A stretch of DNA of 64,000 nt, taken from Humulus lupulus. Its lineage: Eukaryota; Streptophyta; Magnoliopsida; Rosales; Cannabaceae. Both the position numbers and the translations under genes were made by a program. Location: assembly GCF_963169125.1 (NCBI RefSeq), contig NC_084793.1, forward strand, positions 42,775,578-42,839,577, read 5' to 3'. The notes beneath the pieces are model-generated. The model had not been told where the DNA came from. It was given only the letters and a program-made list of their open reading frames with translations, and made no database searches. Shown here piece after piece: positions 23,201-35,409 of the stretch (its first letter is position 1; each line of letters starts with the position of its first letter).

Positions 23201-24179
23201 TTATAGAGCGTTCTATGAATTCAAGAGTGCAATTCTGAGTCTTTAGTGGAGTCACGAGGAGTTAATAAGTTAGTAAACTTATTTGTTAGATTTATGATAA
23301 CTTATTGGAGCTTGATTTCATAGGCCCATGTTCCCCACTGTACCTTGGATATAATCATCTAGATAGTCTCAATTAATTGATTTAATTATTAATTATAATT
23401 ATCAAAGTTGACCAGGTCAATTTTGGATAGTTTCATAGAGTTATACAATTTAGAGAAGAAAAGATAAATTATGACAAATTTATTAATTAAGATAAATTTT
23501 TATCTAAATTAATAAATAAGTTTAAATCAAGGTTCAAATTATAAATAATTAATTTGATAAAGGATTTGAATAATTATTTAATTAATTAAATCAATAGAAA
23601 ATAATACAGACCTTGATTTTAAGTCCAATAGGCTTATAATCAAATAGGAAATTCCACGGGCCTAAAGCCCATGATAATTTCGACCTAGGGCTAATTATTG
23701 GCTATTATTTTATTGATTTTTTAATTAAATAAGTGACCTAATTGAGTCTATAAAAGGAATGCTAAGTGAGAGTTGAAATAATAAGTTGAATCACAAGTTT
23801 CTGATAGGTTTTAGATTCTCTCTACTGCATAAGTCATTTTCTAAGCCTCATTACTCTTTTATCTTCTTCTCTCTGTATCTATCTCATGTGTTGAGAATTT
23901 CCCACCCTAGTCTAGGTGATTCTAAGGATAATTTGGAAGACTATGAAGAAAATTGAAGAACGTTCAGTTTCTTGGTAATACTCTGCGACAGAAAGGATAC
24001 AAGGGTTAGAGAAACTGAAGGAAGGACTCCATTATTCTGCTGCATATAATGTAAGCGTTCTTATCATTATTTCTCTTTGAATTCAATTTTTGAAATATGT
24101 TCTAGATTGTCTCATATTAACTTGTTTAATATTAGATCTACATAAAAATAAATAAAGATCATGTATAAGTTTCCCAACA
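20225..24179 (+). repeat. 5' LTR of Copia-2 (about 1850 bp plus Y2)
   Basis: Aligns with 30554-32028 outside the Y2 insertion. A TATA box (TATAAAAG) is at 23749-23756. It contains about 375 bp (roughly 23499-23874) that the 3' LTR lacks. The bases after its end (ACTAGCCTCAAAGCC, from 24180) are a poor match to the usual iMet primer site, so the PBS seems decayed. Confidence 0.88.
20571..22670 (+). mobile_element. Y2: solo LTR (2100 bp) inside Copia-2 5' LTR
   Basis: It starts TGTAGTAACTGAG and ends AGGGTGTTACA, flanked by GATAA at 20566-20570 and 22671-22675. The Copia-2 3' LTR reads straight through the empty site (AAGTAGATAAGATTGG near 30890), which proves the insertion. It is the same family as Y1 (11125-11784 plus 62022-62898). 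TATA is at 21324-21331, with a CA/CT microsatellite near 21394. The TGTA...TACA ends and a TTTCC-TTATTGGGCTTGG...TGCAG block at 22334-22382 are shared with the T and Z LTRs. No coding frame. Confidence 0.93.
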
Positions 24180-26549
24180 ACTAGCCTCAAAGCCTTTGGT
24201 AATCATTATTTTCATGCATGAACATGTTAAAAATTGAATTAGTTGATGTGTTGAGTAATTGGATAGATTTCATGATTTTATGAAGCATATTGAATTCTAT
24301 GTGATTATTAATAATTTTTAGGGTATTTTCTTGAGTTTTCTATGCCATTAATTTAAAAAATCATTAGAAAATGGTTTTGTTTTGAAAAATTGCACAATTT
24401 TTTTTTGCCTGGCTGCCCACACGTGCGCGCGCACCAGTGCGCATCGCTCCTCCTGCGCGCGTGCACCAACACTCGTCACCCCTATCCGCGCGCCCACGCC
24501 CGCGTCCCCCCAGCCATGCGCGCACACTGTCAGCAGCCATCCCCACCGCGCGTGCGTACACTTGCAGCCTAGCACACAGTCATGGGTACTGTTCATCTAG
24601 AATTAAAAAAAAAAAAGAAATTGATTATTTATAATCAAAACCAAAAATATCAAATTTATTTTATCATTTAAAAATATTTTTTAAAATAAGATATTTTTGT
24701 TGTTTGAGATTTAAATGATTAGATCTTTTCTACAAAGATTCAAATTCAAATTTAAAAATAGACTAACAACTTTATTTTAAATTTGTTAATATATCAAAAT
24801 ATTAGAATCAAAATATCAGATATTAAAGATATTTTCTTTTAAATGCTTGTTATTTTTATCTTTATTTGAAAATATTAATATCTGTTTATTCTATAGTTTT
24901 TAATATTTAAATTATTTGAAATTTGTTAGTTAGATACTTTTATGGATATTTGAATTTGTTTAACTGTTTTGAGATATTTTAGGATTGTTATAACTATTAA
25001 TATTTTATTTTTTTTAATGGTTAAAACATTAGCTTATTGTTGTAACAACAAAAGATATTTTTTGAAAAACAGTGAGGATATTGATTTTAAAATTTAAAAT
25101 TGGTTAGATTTTTTAAAATCACGTTTTTTCAAACCAATTATCAAAATATTTTTTTAATGGGATTTAAATTAACTTTGGTTAATTGTTGATAAATCCTATT
25201 TAAATTAAATTAATATTTTCAAATTAACCTAAACAAAGTTGATTGTTGATAAATGAAATTTAAATTAACTATTGTTAATTGTTGATAAATTTAATTTAAA
25301 TTGACTTATTTTTGTAAAAAATTAATTAATTCGATTTTTTGTGATAAATTATAGAAAATAAATTGTGGTATTTTTGCATAAATTCATAGACTTGCTCATA
25401 TTGTAACATGATTAGGTCCATCCAATTATAACATGTCTGTTTGCACTATATGGGGTATTTTTGCAATTGGGCTTAGATGCATATAGTGGCCCATAGGTTT
25501 GCTAGATATATGGATTTTGCCAAATGAAATATTCATAAAATGATAGGTTTTATTTGGGCCCATTAGAAAATGTAAAGTTTAAATGCCTCTCTTGTGGGTG
25601 GTTCCACTTATGAATGCCCATTTGCTTTGCATAACTATAGTGGGCCTAATCAATTAATAACAATTAATAAAACAAATGTTTAAATTCTTGTGTTTTGGAC
25701 TTAGTATGGAAGTATGGGGGCCTTTGTAGTGGGAACGACATACTGGACCCAACCTTCCTCCATACAAGCCCAATTTTTAAGGCACATTTACATGAGTTGG
25801 ACTTAATTGTATTGGTTCATTATATTAGTTAAACCTAAATATTGATTAGCAACAAATTAATTATAATTTAATTGAATTTGGTTCAATGTGACACTTTAAA
25901 ATTAATAGAAGATTATAGGACTTTGGTTTTAAAAATTTAATTTTTTGGAGAACCATAGTCATTAATTTTCGAAAATAAATAAATAATAAAAATACTATTT
26001 TTATTTTTATAATGAGCTTATTTTAAGAATTATATTCGATCTCCACCTTTGGTTTAACAAGGTCAATAGCTTAATGGGGCCTCGAGACGCTTTGATTTGT
26101 CCCCCTACGGAAGGTATTCATTAGTTATTTTGACAAGGTTAGATTTCGAAGGATAGATAATTATAGGTCAAATTCTACTAGACTCACCCCTACGGTGACT
26201 GCTAGGACTAAATCTATTGATTATCGAAACCGTGGGTCTAGCTCATAAAATAAGAGATTTTGTTTTCTTATTTTGATCAAATAGTAGGTTGTTAATAATG
26301 GTGCCCATTATTAAAAAAGTTTACAACTTTATTTAACTAATGGTAGTTTTGACTCTCGCCAACAAGGATAAGGATATCATAGATTAGTTAAAAACTTAAA
26401 GAAATAGAGATATGATTATTTTGGTATTTTTTCTCATATCTTACATATTTTTGGTATATGTTGTGTTGTTTCTTGAATTTTGTGTGAATATGAGTTTTAT
26501 TGAGCAAAAGTGATTGATTTATATTTTATTGATAATTTGTAGTATAATT
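24180..26549 (+). other. Copia-2 leader with GC-rich island
   Basis: About 2.4 kb of untranslated leader between the 5' LTR and gag. Most is very AT-rich, but about 24405-24592 is strikingly GC- and CpG-rich, with many GCGC and CGCG runs. The overlapping open frames there exist only because stop codons are rare in GC-rich DNA. Part of the region near 26040-26240 (GGCCTCGAGACGC, TCCCCCTACGG) has counterparts in the Copia-1 leader. No protein is recognisable. Confidence 0.6.
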
Positions 26550-27420
26550 ATGGATGTGTCTACTCCCATCCTTTCTCAATTTTCGATGGAGAAACTCACT
26601 GGAGACAACTTCCTTAAATGGAAGCAAAACATCAACAATGTGTTGATTGGTGACAACTCAAAGTTCGTCATGACTGAGGAATCCCTTGAAGTTCCAGCTG
26701 AAGGAGCTACCAAGTCTGTGAGAGATAAGTATGAGCGTTGGCAGGCGGCTAACAACAAGGTGCGATACTACATGTTGACTAGTATGGTTGACACTCTCAA
26801 GACAAAGATGGAGAATGTCGAGATGGCCTACGAAATCATGGATCATCTCCAAGCATGTTTGGTGCCAAGTCAGTGCAGACTTGTTTTGAGGGCACCAAGA
26901 AATATGCCAATGCTCGAATGGCACCTTCTCAACATGTCTGTGATCATCTGATCATTTTAAAATACTACTTTTAGGAAGCTGAACTGCATGGAGCAACAAT
27001 AGATGAGGAAACTCAAGTCGGCTTAATCCTCAACAGTCTATCTCCAGCTTTCCTGCCATTCACCACCAACTATGTGTTGAATAAACTCAACTATGGTCTG
27101 GCGCAGCTCATGAACAAGCTTTAAACTTTTGAGTCTATCATGGGTGGACCAAGTAAAGGAGGAGAAAAGAAGACAACTACTATTGCTGCTGATCCAGCTA
27201 AGGCTGAAGCTAACCAAGCTTCGTCTTTGAAAGTAAAAACAAGAGGAAAGGTGGACAAATCAACAACCCCAAGCCTGCAAAGATGAGTGCACAACCAAAT
27301 GCACAGACACCTAAGGCGAAGAACAAGAAAAACAAGAAAGGTAAAGGTAAGTGTTTTCACTGCAAAGAGAAAGGGCATTGGAAACAGGATTGCCCTAAGT
27401 TTCTAGCAGCTAAAAACAAA
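26550..27420 (+). pseudogene. gag: Copia-2 gag, broken
   Basis: The likely start is the ATG at 26550 (MDVSTPILSQFSMEKLTGDN), which matches the start of the Copia-1 gag; 26514 is an in-frame upstream ATG. The capsid-like part reads LKWKQNINNVLIGD...VRDKYERWQAANNK, then loses frame near 26880-26950. It resumes in other frames (ETQVGLILNSLSPAFLPFTTNY near 27015-27080) with a TAA at 27122-27124. The Lys-rich tail and a CCHC zinc knuckle, CFHCKEKGHWKQDC (27352-27393), are read in the frame starting at 27283. The zinc knuckle is intact, but there are at least two frame changes, so no full-length gag can be made. Confidence 0.85.
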
Positions 27421-28880
27421 GGTAATGATTATAGTTCATATATCTTGGAAACATGTGTTTTAGGGAATGATAAATCTATTTGGATTATTGCCGCTTGATC
27501 TACTAACCATGTTTGTAACTCTTTACAGCTTCTTGAATCGTGGGAGGAAGTGGACGAAGACGACTTAAAGCTTAGAGTTGGAAATGAAGCGTTTGTCGCG
27601 GTCCAAGCTAGAGGAAGAGCTCGTCTGAAGTTCGGAAATAAATTTTTAATTTTAAATGATATATTTTTTATTCCAGATTTCAGTAGAAATTTAATTTCAG
27701 TTTCCATGTTGCAATTAGGACAATTTGTTATGACTTTCACAAGTTCTAATATATCTATTTCTTTCAATGGACACAATTGTGTATTGCATGTTTGGAAAAC
27801 GGGCTTTATATTCTGCGACCTCACGAACTCCTCGCTCTTAACAATGATTTATTCAAAGTAGCTGAACCTAGGACCAATAAATGTCAAAAGACCAATAACA
27901 ATAACATGATGTATTTATGGCATTTGAGACTAGGTCGCATTAGCTATGGTAGGATTCAAAGACTTACAAAGGACGGGCCTTTGAGGGAACTCACTTTAGG
28001 TGAATTACCTGTTTGTCAATCTTGTCTAGAAGGCAAACTGACCAAGCGTCCATTCTCTGCAAAGAGTGATAGGGCCAAAGAACCCCTTGGACTTGTGCAT
28101 TCAGATTTCTGTGGACCTTTGAGTGTACAAGCCAGGGGTGGTTTTGAGTATTTTGCCACTTTCATTGACGATTACTCTAGATACTCATGTCTTTACCTAA
28201 TGCATAGGAAATCAGAAACATTTTCAAAGTTTCAAGAATTCCTAGCAATGACTCAGCACCAATTAGGTAAAACTTTAAAGATCTTGCGATTTGATAGGGG
28301 TGGAGAATATTTGGATATGCAATTCCAAAATCATTTAACTGAACTTGGGATTTTATCACAGCTTACTTGCCCGGGTACTCCACAACAAAATGGTGTAGTG
28401 GAACGCCGGAGCAAAACTTTATTGGAAATGGTTAAATGCATGCTGGAATGGTCGTGAACCTAGTTTACGCCAAAACACATGTAGAACGCTGGAATGGTCG
28501 TGAACCTAGTTTACGCCATTATAGAATCTGGGGGTGTCCCGCCCACGTCTTGAGGAAAAATGAGCGAAAGCTAGAACCGAAAACTGAAGTTTGCATATTT
28601 GTTGGCTATCCTAAAGGTACTCGGGGAGGACTTTTCTATAGTCATTGAGAAAAGAAAGTATTTACTTCTACGAATGCTACTTTTCTGGAAAATGACTATG
28701 TCCAAAACTTCAAACCACTCGGCAAAGTAGTTTTAGAGGAGATGGTTAAAGAATTGACTCCAACAAATGTTCCATCGTCATCAACGCGAGTTGATGATGA
28801 AATTCCCACTCTTCATGTCCAACCATCGCAAGTCTATTTAAATGAAGAAAGTACCCCAAATAGTCACGTAGCCTCGTCGT
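27421..28880 (+). pseudogene. pol: Copia-2 protease and integrase, broken
   Basis: The protease site is dead: where the family has W-x-x-D-S-G, this copy reads W-I-I-A-A-stop (27481-27498), so the catalytic Asp is Ala and the Gly codon is TGA. The C-terminal half of the protease (LRVGNEAF...GNKFLILNDIFFIPDFSRNLISVS) is readable. Integrase in the frame 27777-28457 has HLRLGR (second zinc His replaced by Arg), CQSC, and the catalytic core with HSDFCGP, FDRGGEY and QQNGVVERR, so D, D and E are present. It ends at an internal deletion with a 31-bp duplication (28442-28472 and 28488-28518), then continues with RIWGCPAHVL and GYPKGTRGGLFY, followed by a stop at 28645. Confidence 0.85.
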
Positions 28881-30529
28881 ACTGGGAGGGTTTCTAAGAA
28901 CCTAATTCGCTATGGTTTGGATGGTGAAACCAATATGGTTGTTGGTGACAGTAGTGATGATGATCCATTGTCTTTTAAATAGGCAATGCCTAGCCCTGAA
29001 AAGGAACTATGGCTCGAACCCATGAAACAGGAAATGGAGTCCATGTACTCAAATTTCGTTCGGGATCTTGTGGAAGCACCTAGTGACTTTAGGGACATTG
29101 GGTGCAAGTGGATTTATAAGAAGAAACGAGGTGTTGATGGAAATATCGAGACTTATAAAGCTCAATTAGTGGCAAAGGGTTATACCCCAAGAGAAGGTGT
29201 GGACTATGAGGAAACTTTTAGTTTGGTAGTCATGCTCAAGTCCATTCTCATCCTCCTATCCATAGCAGTTGCTCTCGACTATGAGATCTGGAAAATGGAC
29301 GTCAAGATAGCTTTTCTTAATGGTAAGCTTGACGAAGTCATTTATATGGATCAACTAGAATGATTTAAAGTTGTTGGACAAGAAAAAAAAGTTTTCAAGT
29401 TGAATAGGTCTATTTATGGACTTAAGCAAGCTTCTCATTCTTGGAACCTTAGGTTTGATGAAATAATCAAAACTTATGGCTTTGAACAAAATATTCATGA
29501 GCCTTGTATTTACCAACTGAAGGCAAATCAAATAGTGGTATTACTGGTTCTTTATGCAGATGATATCTTACTCATTGGAAACAATGTTAAGAAATTTTCA
29601 GATGTGAAGAATTGGCTGAGCACTCAATTCCAGATGAAGGATTTGGGTGAAGCAAGTTATGTTCTAGGTATCCAGATCATCAGGGATAGAAAGAACAGAC
29701 TCTTAGCTCTATCTCAAGCAACTTACATAGATAAAGTGCTTGAACGTTTCTCAATGACAAGTTCCAAGAAAGGACGTTTACCGCCCTGCCATGGAATTCA
29801 ACTTTCAAAGAAGCAGTCTCCTCAGTCTCCTCAAGAGGAAGATGCAATGAGAAAAGTTACTTACGCATCTACAATTGGAAGTCTAATGTATGCTATGTTG
29901 TGTACTAGGCCAGATATCTGCTATGCAGTGGGAGTAGTGAGCAGCTATCAGTCAAACCCAGGATCGGAACATTGGATAACAGTTAAGCATATCCTGAAGT
30001 ATTTAAGGCGAACTAGGGATTGTATGTTAGTCTACAAGGGTGGTGTTTCGAACCCTATAGGCTACACCGATTCAGATTTTCAGACTGATGTTGATGATAG
30101 GAAGTGTACTTCTGGAATGATGTTTACTCTTGGGGGTGGAGCTGTGATATGGAGAAGCGTAAAGCAGTCTGCAATCTCAGATTCCACCATGGAGGCTGCG
30201 TACATAGCTGCGTTAGAAACAGCTAAGGAAATAGTCTGGCTAAAGAAGTTCTATTTGGATCTTGGTGTTATTCTAGAAATGGATAAACTGCTTGTGTTGT
30301 TTTGTGACAATATAAGACTGATAGCCTACGCAAAAGAACCTCGTAGTCACAAGATAAGCATATAGAAAGGAAGTATCACATTATTCGAGAATATGTGGCC
30401 AGGGGAGATGTGAAGGTTATGAAGATTGCATCTGAAGACAATCTTCAAGATCCGTTTACGAAGACACCACTAGAAGCTACATTTGATAAGCATATCAAGG
30501 AAATGGGATTAGTAGAATTAAGGCATTAG
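28881..30529 (+). pseudogene. pol: Copia-2 reverse transcriptase and RNase H, nearly open
   Basis: The frame from about 28986 reads the RT: MESMYSNFVRDL, GCKWIYKKKRGVDG, GVDYEETFS, WKMDVKIAFLNG. After one TGA at 29361-29363 it continues to 30365 with IYGLKQASHSW, LYADDILLIGNN (YADD catalytic box), LGEASYVLGIQIIRDRKNR and RPDICYAVGVVS. RNase H follows with GYTDSDFQTD, STMEAAYIAALE and FCDN, so its acidic residues are largely present. A one-base slip near 30350-30360 separates the last piece (HIERKYHIIREYVARGDVK ... ELRH, stop at 30527-30529). Only two breaks in about 1.5 kb makes this the best preserved Copia pol region of the window. Confidence 0.88.
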
Positions 30530-30553
30530 TTTCAATTAGTGCAAGTGGGAGTT

Positions 30554-32028
30554 TGTTGGGGTTTTGTGTCCTAATTAAAACTCAATTTCTTTGTAATCTT
30601 ATTTTATTATCAATAAAAGAATAGAAATCCTTTTTTGACTTGGTCAATCACTTTGCTCACATGTTTTATTTTCATGATTATTTGTTTAATACAAACTTCT
30701 ATTAAATCCCGAGCATATAACTAATCATATTTATAGTGACATAATCACAGTGGAATATAAATATGAATATATGTTCAAAATAAGTTAGTCCTAAGATTAG
30801 TCAGTGCACAGGATTTGCACTGACTTGCCAATCTACGATATGATCTACTTACACATTGCAGTGTTATGTTCTTTCCAAAACATTAGCAAAGTAGATAAGA
30901 TTGGATGTATTTGTTACATCGGACTGGACCGATATTGACAGTAGATAGGATAAGTAAACATATCGTTATTATCTATTCTAGTCATATCATATAGTTGACC
31001 ATAGGCCAATTAAATCTCAATTCTAGGTGGTTAGTATTCTAACTGATTGTATTATTTGAGTTCTTTGACTTGTTCGTTATCAGCTCACCCTACGGACTAG
31101 CCTATACTTACATCTTGGGAACTGGGTAGTATAATTGAGTGGTAGTGTTAATCATAGATATGAACATCTATAGCTTATGATGAAGAAGTGAAATGATGGT
31201 TTCCTTTTAGTTTGGTTCAAGGTGCTAAATGATAGAGATCTCATTTCAGTAATTAATATTAGTTTATTGAAATATCATTTACAAGGAACTAAGTTTTTTA
31301 AGGATAAAATACAATGAGGGGTAAAACGGTATTTTAAGTCTCATCTCATTATAGACCGTCTATAGAGGATTGAGTGACAATTATGGTTGTAACAATGAAT
31401 AATTAATAACGTATCTATATTGCTTATAGAGCGTTCTATGAATTCAATAGTGAAATTTCGAGTCTTTAGTGGAGTCACGAGGAATTAATAAGTTAGTAAA
31501 TTTATTTGTTAGATTTATAATAACTTATTGGAGCTTGATTTCATAGGCCCATGTTCCCCATTATACCTTGGATAAAATCATCTAGATAGTCTCAATTAAT
31601 TGATTTAATTATCAATTAGAATTATCAAAGTTGACCAGGTCAATTTTGGATAGTTTCATAGAGTTATACAATTTAGAGAAGAAAAGAGAAATTAGGGCAG
31701 ATTTATTAATTAAGATAAATTGGTATCTATCTCATGTGTTAAGAATTTCCCACCCTAGTCTAGGTGATTCTAAGGATACTTTGGAAGACTGTTAGGAAAA
31801 TTGAAGAACGGTTCAGTTTCTTGGTAATACTATGCGACAGAAAGGATACAAGAGTTAGAGAAACTGAAGGAATGACTCTATTATTTTGCTGCATATAATT
31901 TAAGTGTTCTTATCATTATTTCTCTTTAAATTCAATTTTAGAAACATGTTCTAGGTTGTCTCATATTAACTTGTTTAATATTAGATCTACATAAAAATAA
32001 ATAAAGATCCTGTATAAGATTCCCAACA
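30554..32028 (+). repeat. 3' LTR of Copia-2 (1475 bp, internally deleted)
   Basis: It follows the polypurine tract GCAAGTGGGAGTT (30541-30553). Compared with the 5' LTR it lacks Y2 and about 375 bp at the junction near 31720 (after AAGATAAATT), including the TATA box seen at 23749-23756 in the 5' copy. It ends TTCCCAACA before the ATCCA duplication. Confidence 0.9.
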
Positions 32029-32033
32029 ATCCA

Positions 32034-32225
32034 GGCATCATACTTGTCCCGAACATTCTTCGAGGCAGTGGCAGCGGACTCTTTAAGACATTCCTCAGTC
32101 AGGACAAATTTTTAGTTCTCACAGATTAACATAAGATTTAGATTTGAATTCCATCTTATAAAATTACCACCATTAAGTTTTTCAAGTGATAGTAAAGCGG
32201 TTATTGGATTGCAACCGTTCGACAT
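32034..32225 (-). pseudogene. gag: Copia-1 gag N-terminus
   Basis: The minus strand starts at ATG 32225-32223 (MSNGCNPITALLSLEKLNGG) and reads NFIRWNSNLNLMLICEN, a TAA stop, then KFVLTEECLKESAATASKN and VRDKYDAW up to the Copia-2 insertion. It aligns residue by residue with the Copia-2 gag (EKLTGDNFLKWKQNINNVLI, KFVMTEESLE). The protein resumes at 20224 on the other side of Copia-2. Confidence 0.85.
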
Positions 32226-33618
32226 TACTTAAATAAATAAAATACAATAATATTATCTTTTGAAAAAATATCAATGTTTTGAAAAGTAAACATGATGCAT
32301 GAATGCAACAATTAAAACACATAAATTAACATTTACTTTTCCATGATAAAACTACCCAACAAATAAAGTGTCGCCTTAGGGTCGGTCAAGTTAAATTCAG
32401 ATAGCTTATAAGATAATCTTATCTTTATAATTAAAAACTTAAAATAACTCTTTATTTTCTCTTTTAAATATAAAGTACCGCTGGTTTGGTAAAGATGCAA
32501 TTATCCACCTCAAAAGTTTAATTACATCTTTGTAAGTGTAACCCATTATTTCAGAATTCATGACTTAACTTAGAGAGTACTGCCTTAGGGTCGGTCAAGC
32601 CTAAAATACATCACTTCTTCCTATCTTCGTAAGAATGCAACGTTGGTATTAATATGTCTAGAAAACTTCCTTAGGGGGACGCAAACAAAGTCGCCTCGAG
32701 ACCCTATTCTTATCTCACGATGTTGTACTAATAAGGAGACCATAGGTCACATTGAGATGTTCATCTTCTCCCACTTACTATTTTAGATTAAATGTGTTTT
32801 ATTAAACGAATCAATTAATTCTAAATTAATTACTAGTTTATTAATAACCCTATGAATGTAATTAATTACAAAATTCATAATTATAAAAGAGTCAGTTTCT
32901 ATAATTAATGTGATCTAAATAATTACCCATTACATAAATCTAACTTTACTAAAATACTTTTTACATAAAGTTGGTTATCTTAAAGACCTATAAAATCTAT
33001 TGCCTTTATTATTGTGTGAGTTACCAAATTTTAACTAATTTAATACTTAGTAGTTTACATGCAATTGATTTCACCAAAACAATTCATATAAACAAATAGG
33101 ACAATCCTAGATAATCATGTTTCTAAAAGATGCAAGATTAATGAGAGAAACTGTGTGGGGTTTCATGAATGACATGTAATTAACTAATGCATGATAAGTC
33201 ATCAATCAAACATCAATGAACATTTATTTAAATAAATACAATAAATAAATAAACAATAAATGATGAACCGAGACTAATGAGTATTTATAAGATTTACAAC
33301 CCTTTGAAAAAATTAGAAATAAAATTGCGATCTAAGCCTATGTAGCTTTCAAGACTCTCCAAGAATGCTCCTCTTCTCCTTTAGACTTTCTTGCTAATCT
33401 TTAATAACTTTGTTTTTGCCCAATTATTAATTAGAAATAAAATTTCTAATTAATTTATTTAATTAAAACTAACTTTTAATTAAATAACCCTTTTTGTCAT
33501 CTTTATAATTTAGTTGAATTTAAATAATTAAAGAATCAAATTCAAATAATTATTTAAACATAAGATATTAAAATATCTTAACCAACTAAAAGATATTTTA
33601 TTTTCTAAAAAAATAAAA
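32226..33618 (-). other. Copia-1 leader, gag-proximal part
   Basis: AT-rich noncoding leader. Short blocks (TTAGGGGGACG, GTCGCCTCGAGACCC near 32670-32705, and two copies of TTAGGGTCGGTCAAG near 32375 and 32587) have counterparts in the Copia-2 leader. No frame resembles a protein. Confidence 0.55.
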
Positions 33619-35409
33619 TAAGATGTAGAGTCCCAGAATTTTACTTAGCTAGTTAGATAGTAGTAGTAGTAGCAATATCTAGTATTAGTTTGTAGTATGT
33701 TAGATTTCGTGGATTTTGGTTCAAACCGGGACTTAGTTGGAAACTCCTAGCAATAGATATGGATTTTATAAGTTTAACATATAGTTTAAGAATATTAATT
33801 ATAACATAAGGTTTGATTAATATTGCTGGTTATTAATATGATAATTATTATAACCTAAGGTTTAGATAGAGCCAATAAGAATATGACACTTGTCATGAGC
33901 ATGATATTCCTAAGGTTTAGATAGAGACACTTGTCATATGCATGATTATTAAGGAATTATTATTTTAATGATAAAATAAGGGAAATATAAGACTTAGTCT
34001 TCACCAGAATATGTTAGAAGCATGACATTTGTCACAATTTTATTTATTTGTGGATTAGGTTGTTATTTAGATAATTAATAGATTTTCCATAACTTTAGGG
34101 TACGGTAACTTCCAACCTATTTTTGACCTAGTTATGTTATCAATTTCGAAAAATAGTATTTCTAGAAAGTTGTAGATAATTGAATTATCTTTCTAACGGT
34201 ATAAAGATAGTCTAAATCGGAGTCCTACAGCTCCACTTATATTGATTTACTATAGGTGAGTTTAGAGTTACGAGATTTAGTGAGTTAGAAGTTATGATTC
34301 TATTTGTTTTTATTATTTTTATTTTTTTATTTTAAAAATAAAGCTTTGACTCCTTCAACCTCTCTCTGAACAATTTTGACCAAGTCCTAAGCCTTTGACT
34401 GAAGAATATTCAAACATTTTCAATTAAATTCATTATTTTTATTCAAAGCCAAAAATACGATTTTTATTCCTAGAACTCTATAAATAGGACTTAGAACCTA
34501 ACCCTTCTCCTCACTCTTCAGCTGTGATCATATTCCAAGGTGTTAGTGAGAACATAAGAGTGATACACTTAGGTGGGAAAAGAAAAAAGCTTTACCATTC
34601 TTAAGCTTTATCAAACACTTGGGAAGTGGGGATTAGAGTATTTCAGCATTGGAGTTAGACCAATCCATAAGGTAAACTAAGGTACCCTTATTCTTAAGTT
34701 CAATTTTGTTTGATTCCTTAGTTTCTTTAGTTTTCATTCAGGTTCTAACTTTTTTTATAGTTTTGTGGTTAGGTTTTTAAGTTCTTTAAACTTAAGGTGC
34801 CTTTTCGGTAAGTTTCTCTTGGTGGTTTAGTTCTATTCCTTTCATCTTTTTCCTTTAGAAATACTCACCATTTTTATTGTTGGTTTTAGGAGTGTTCCAA
34901 GTCCCGCATTTGTTCTCATATCCTGGTTTTGGTAAGGAAAATAGGATAGTTTCTATATGCATATGTGTATGTTTATGTTTATGTATAATATGTTTATGCT
35001 ATAGTACACTATGTTATGTTTATCCGGGGCTCATAGTTGTTTAGTGCCCTAGTGTTTATCATTTTTATGTTTATAGTTATGATTTACCCTATCTCAGATA
35101 TTAGACAGGCGACCTAGATGGGTTATCATATACTATCATGTGATCTACCCTACCTCAGATATTAGACATGAGACCTAGATGGGTTATCATATACTATCAT
35201 GTGATCTAACCTAACTCAGATATTAGACAGGGGACGTAGATGGTTTATCACATGTCTTAATGGCTATTAATAGTGTAGTCCTATATGGTATACGTCTTTA
35301 TATTCATATGTTCATATGTTTATGTTTATGTTTATGATATATGTTTTTATAGTCATATGTTTTTAGTGTATGCTTATGATTTATTATGTATGTTTTAGAT
35401 AGTATTATG

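Larger units (their letters stand above)
20225..32028 (+). mobile_element. Copia-2: LTR retrotransposon with both LTRs
   Basis: Outer ends are TGTTGGGG and CCCAACA, with the ATCCA duplication at 20220-20224 and 32029-32033. The 5' LTR is 20225-24179 (containing Y2) and the 3' LTR 30554-32028. Internal order is a long leader, gag, zinc knuckle, protease, integrase, RT, RNase H and a polypurine tract. It sits in the gag of Copia-1, in the opposite orientation. Its proteins and leader are clearly related to Copia-1 (same gag N-terminus, same GC-rich leader island), so these are two members of one Copia group; I do not assign the lineage name. Coding parts carry several breaks. Confidence 0.92.

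Noticed and set aside
24348..24634. Cluster of overlapping open frames on both strands, rich in Ala, Arg, Cys and His
   Set aside because: They exist because the island is GC-rich and stop codons are rare. Frames overlap in all directions, with no start context or homology.
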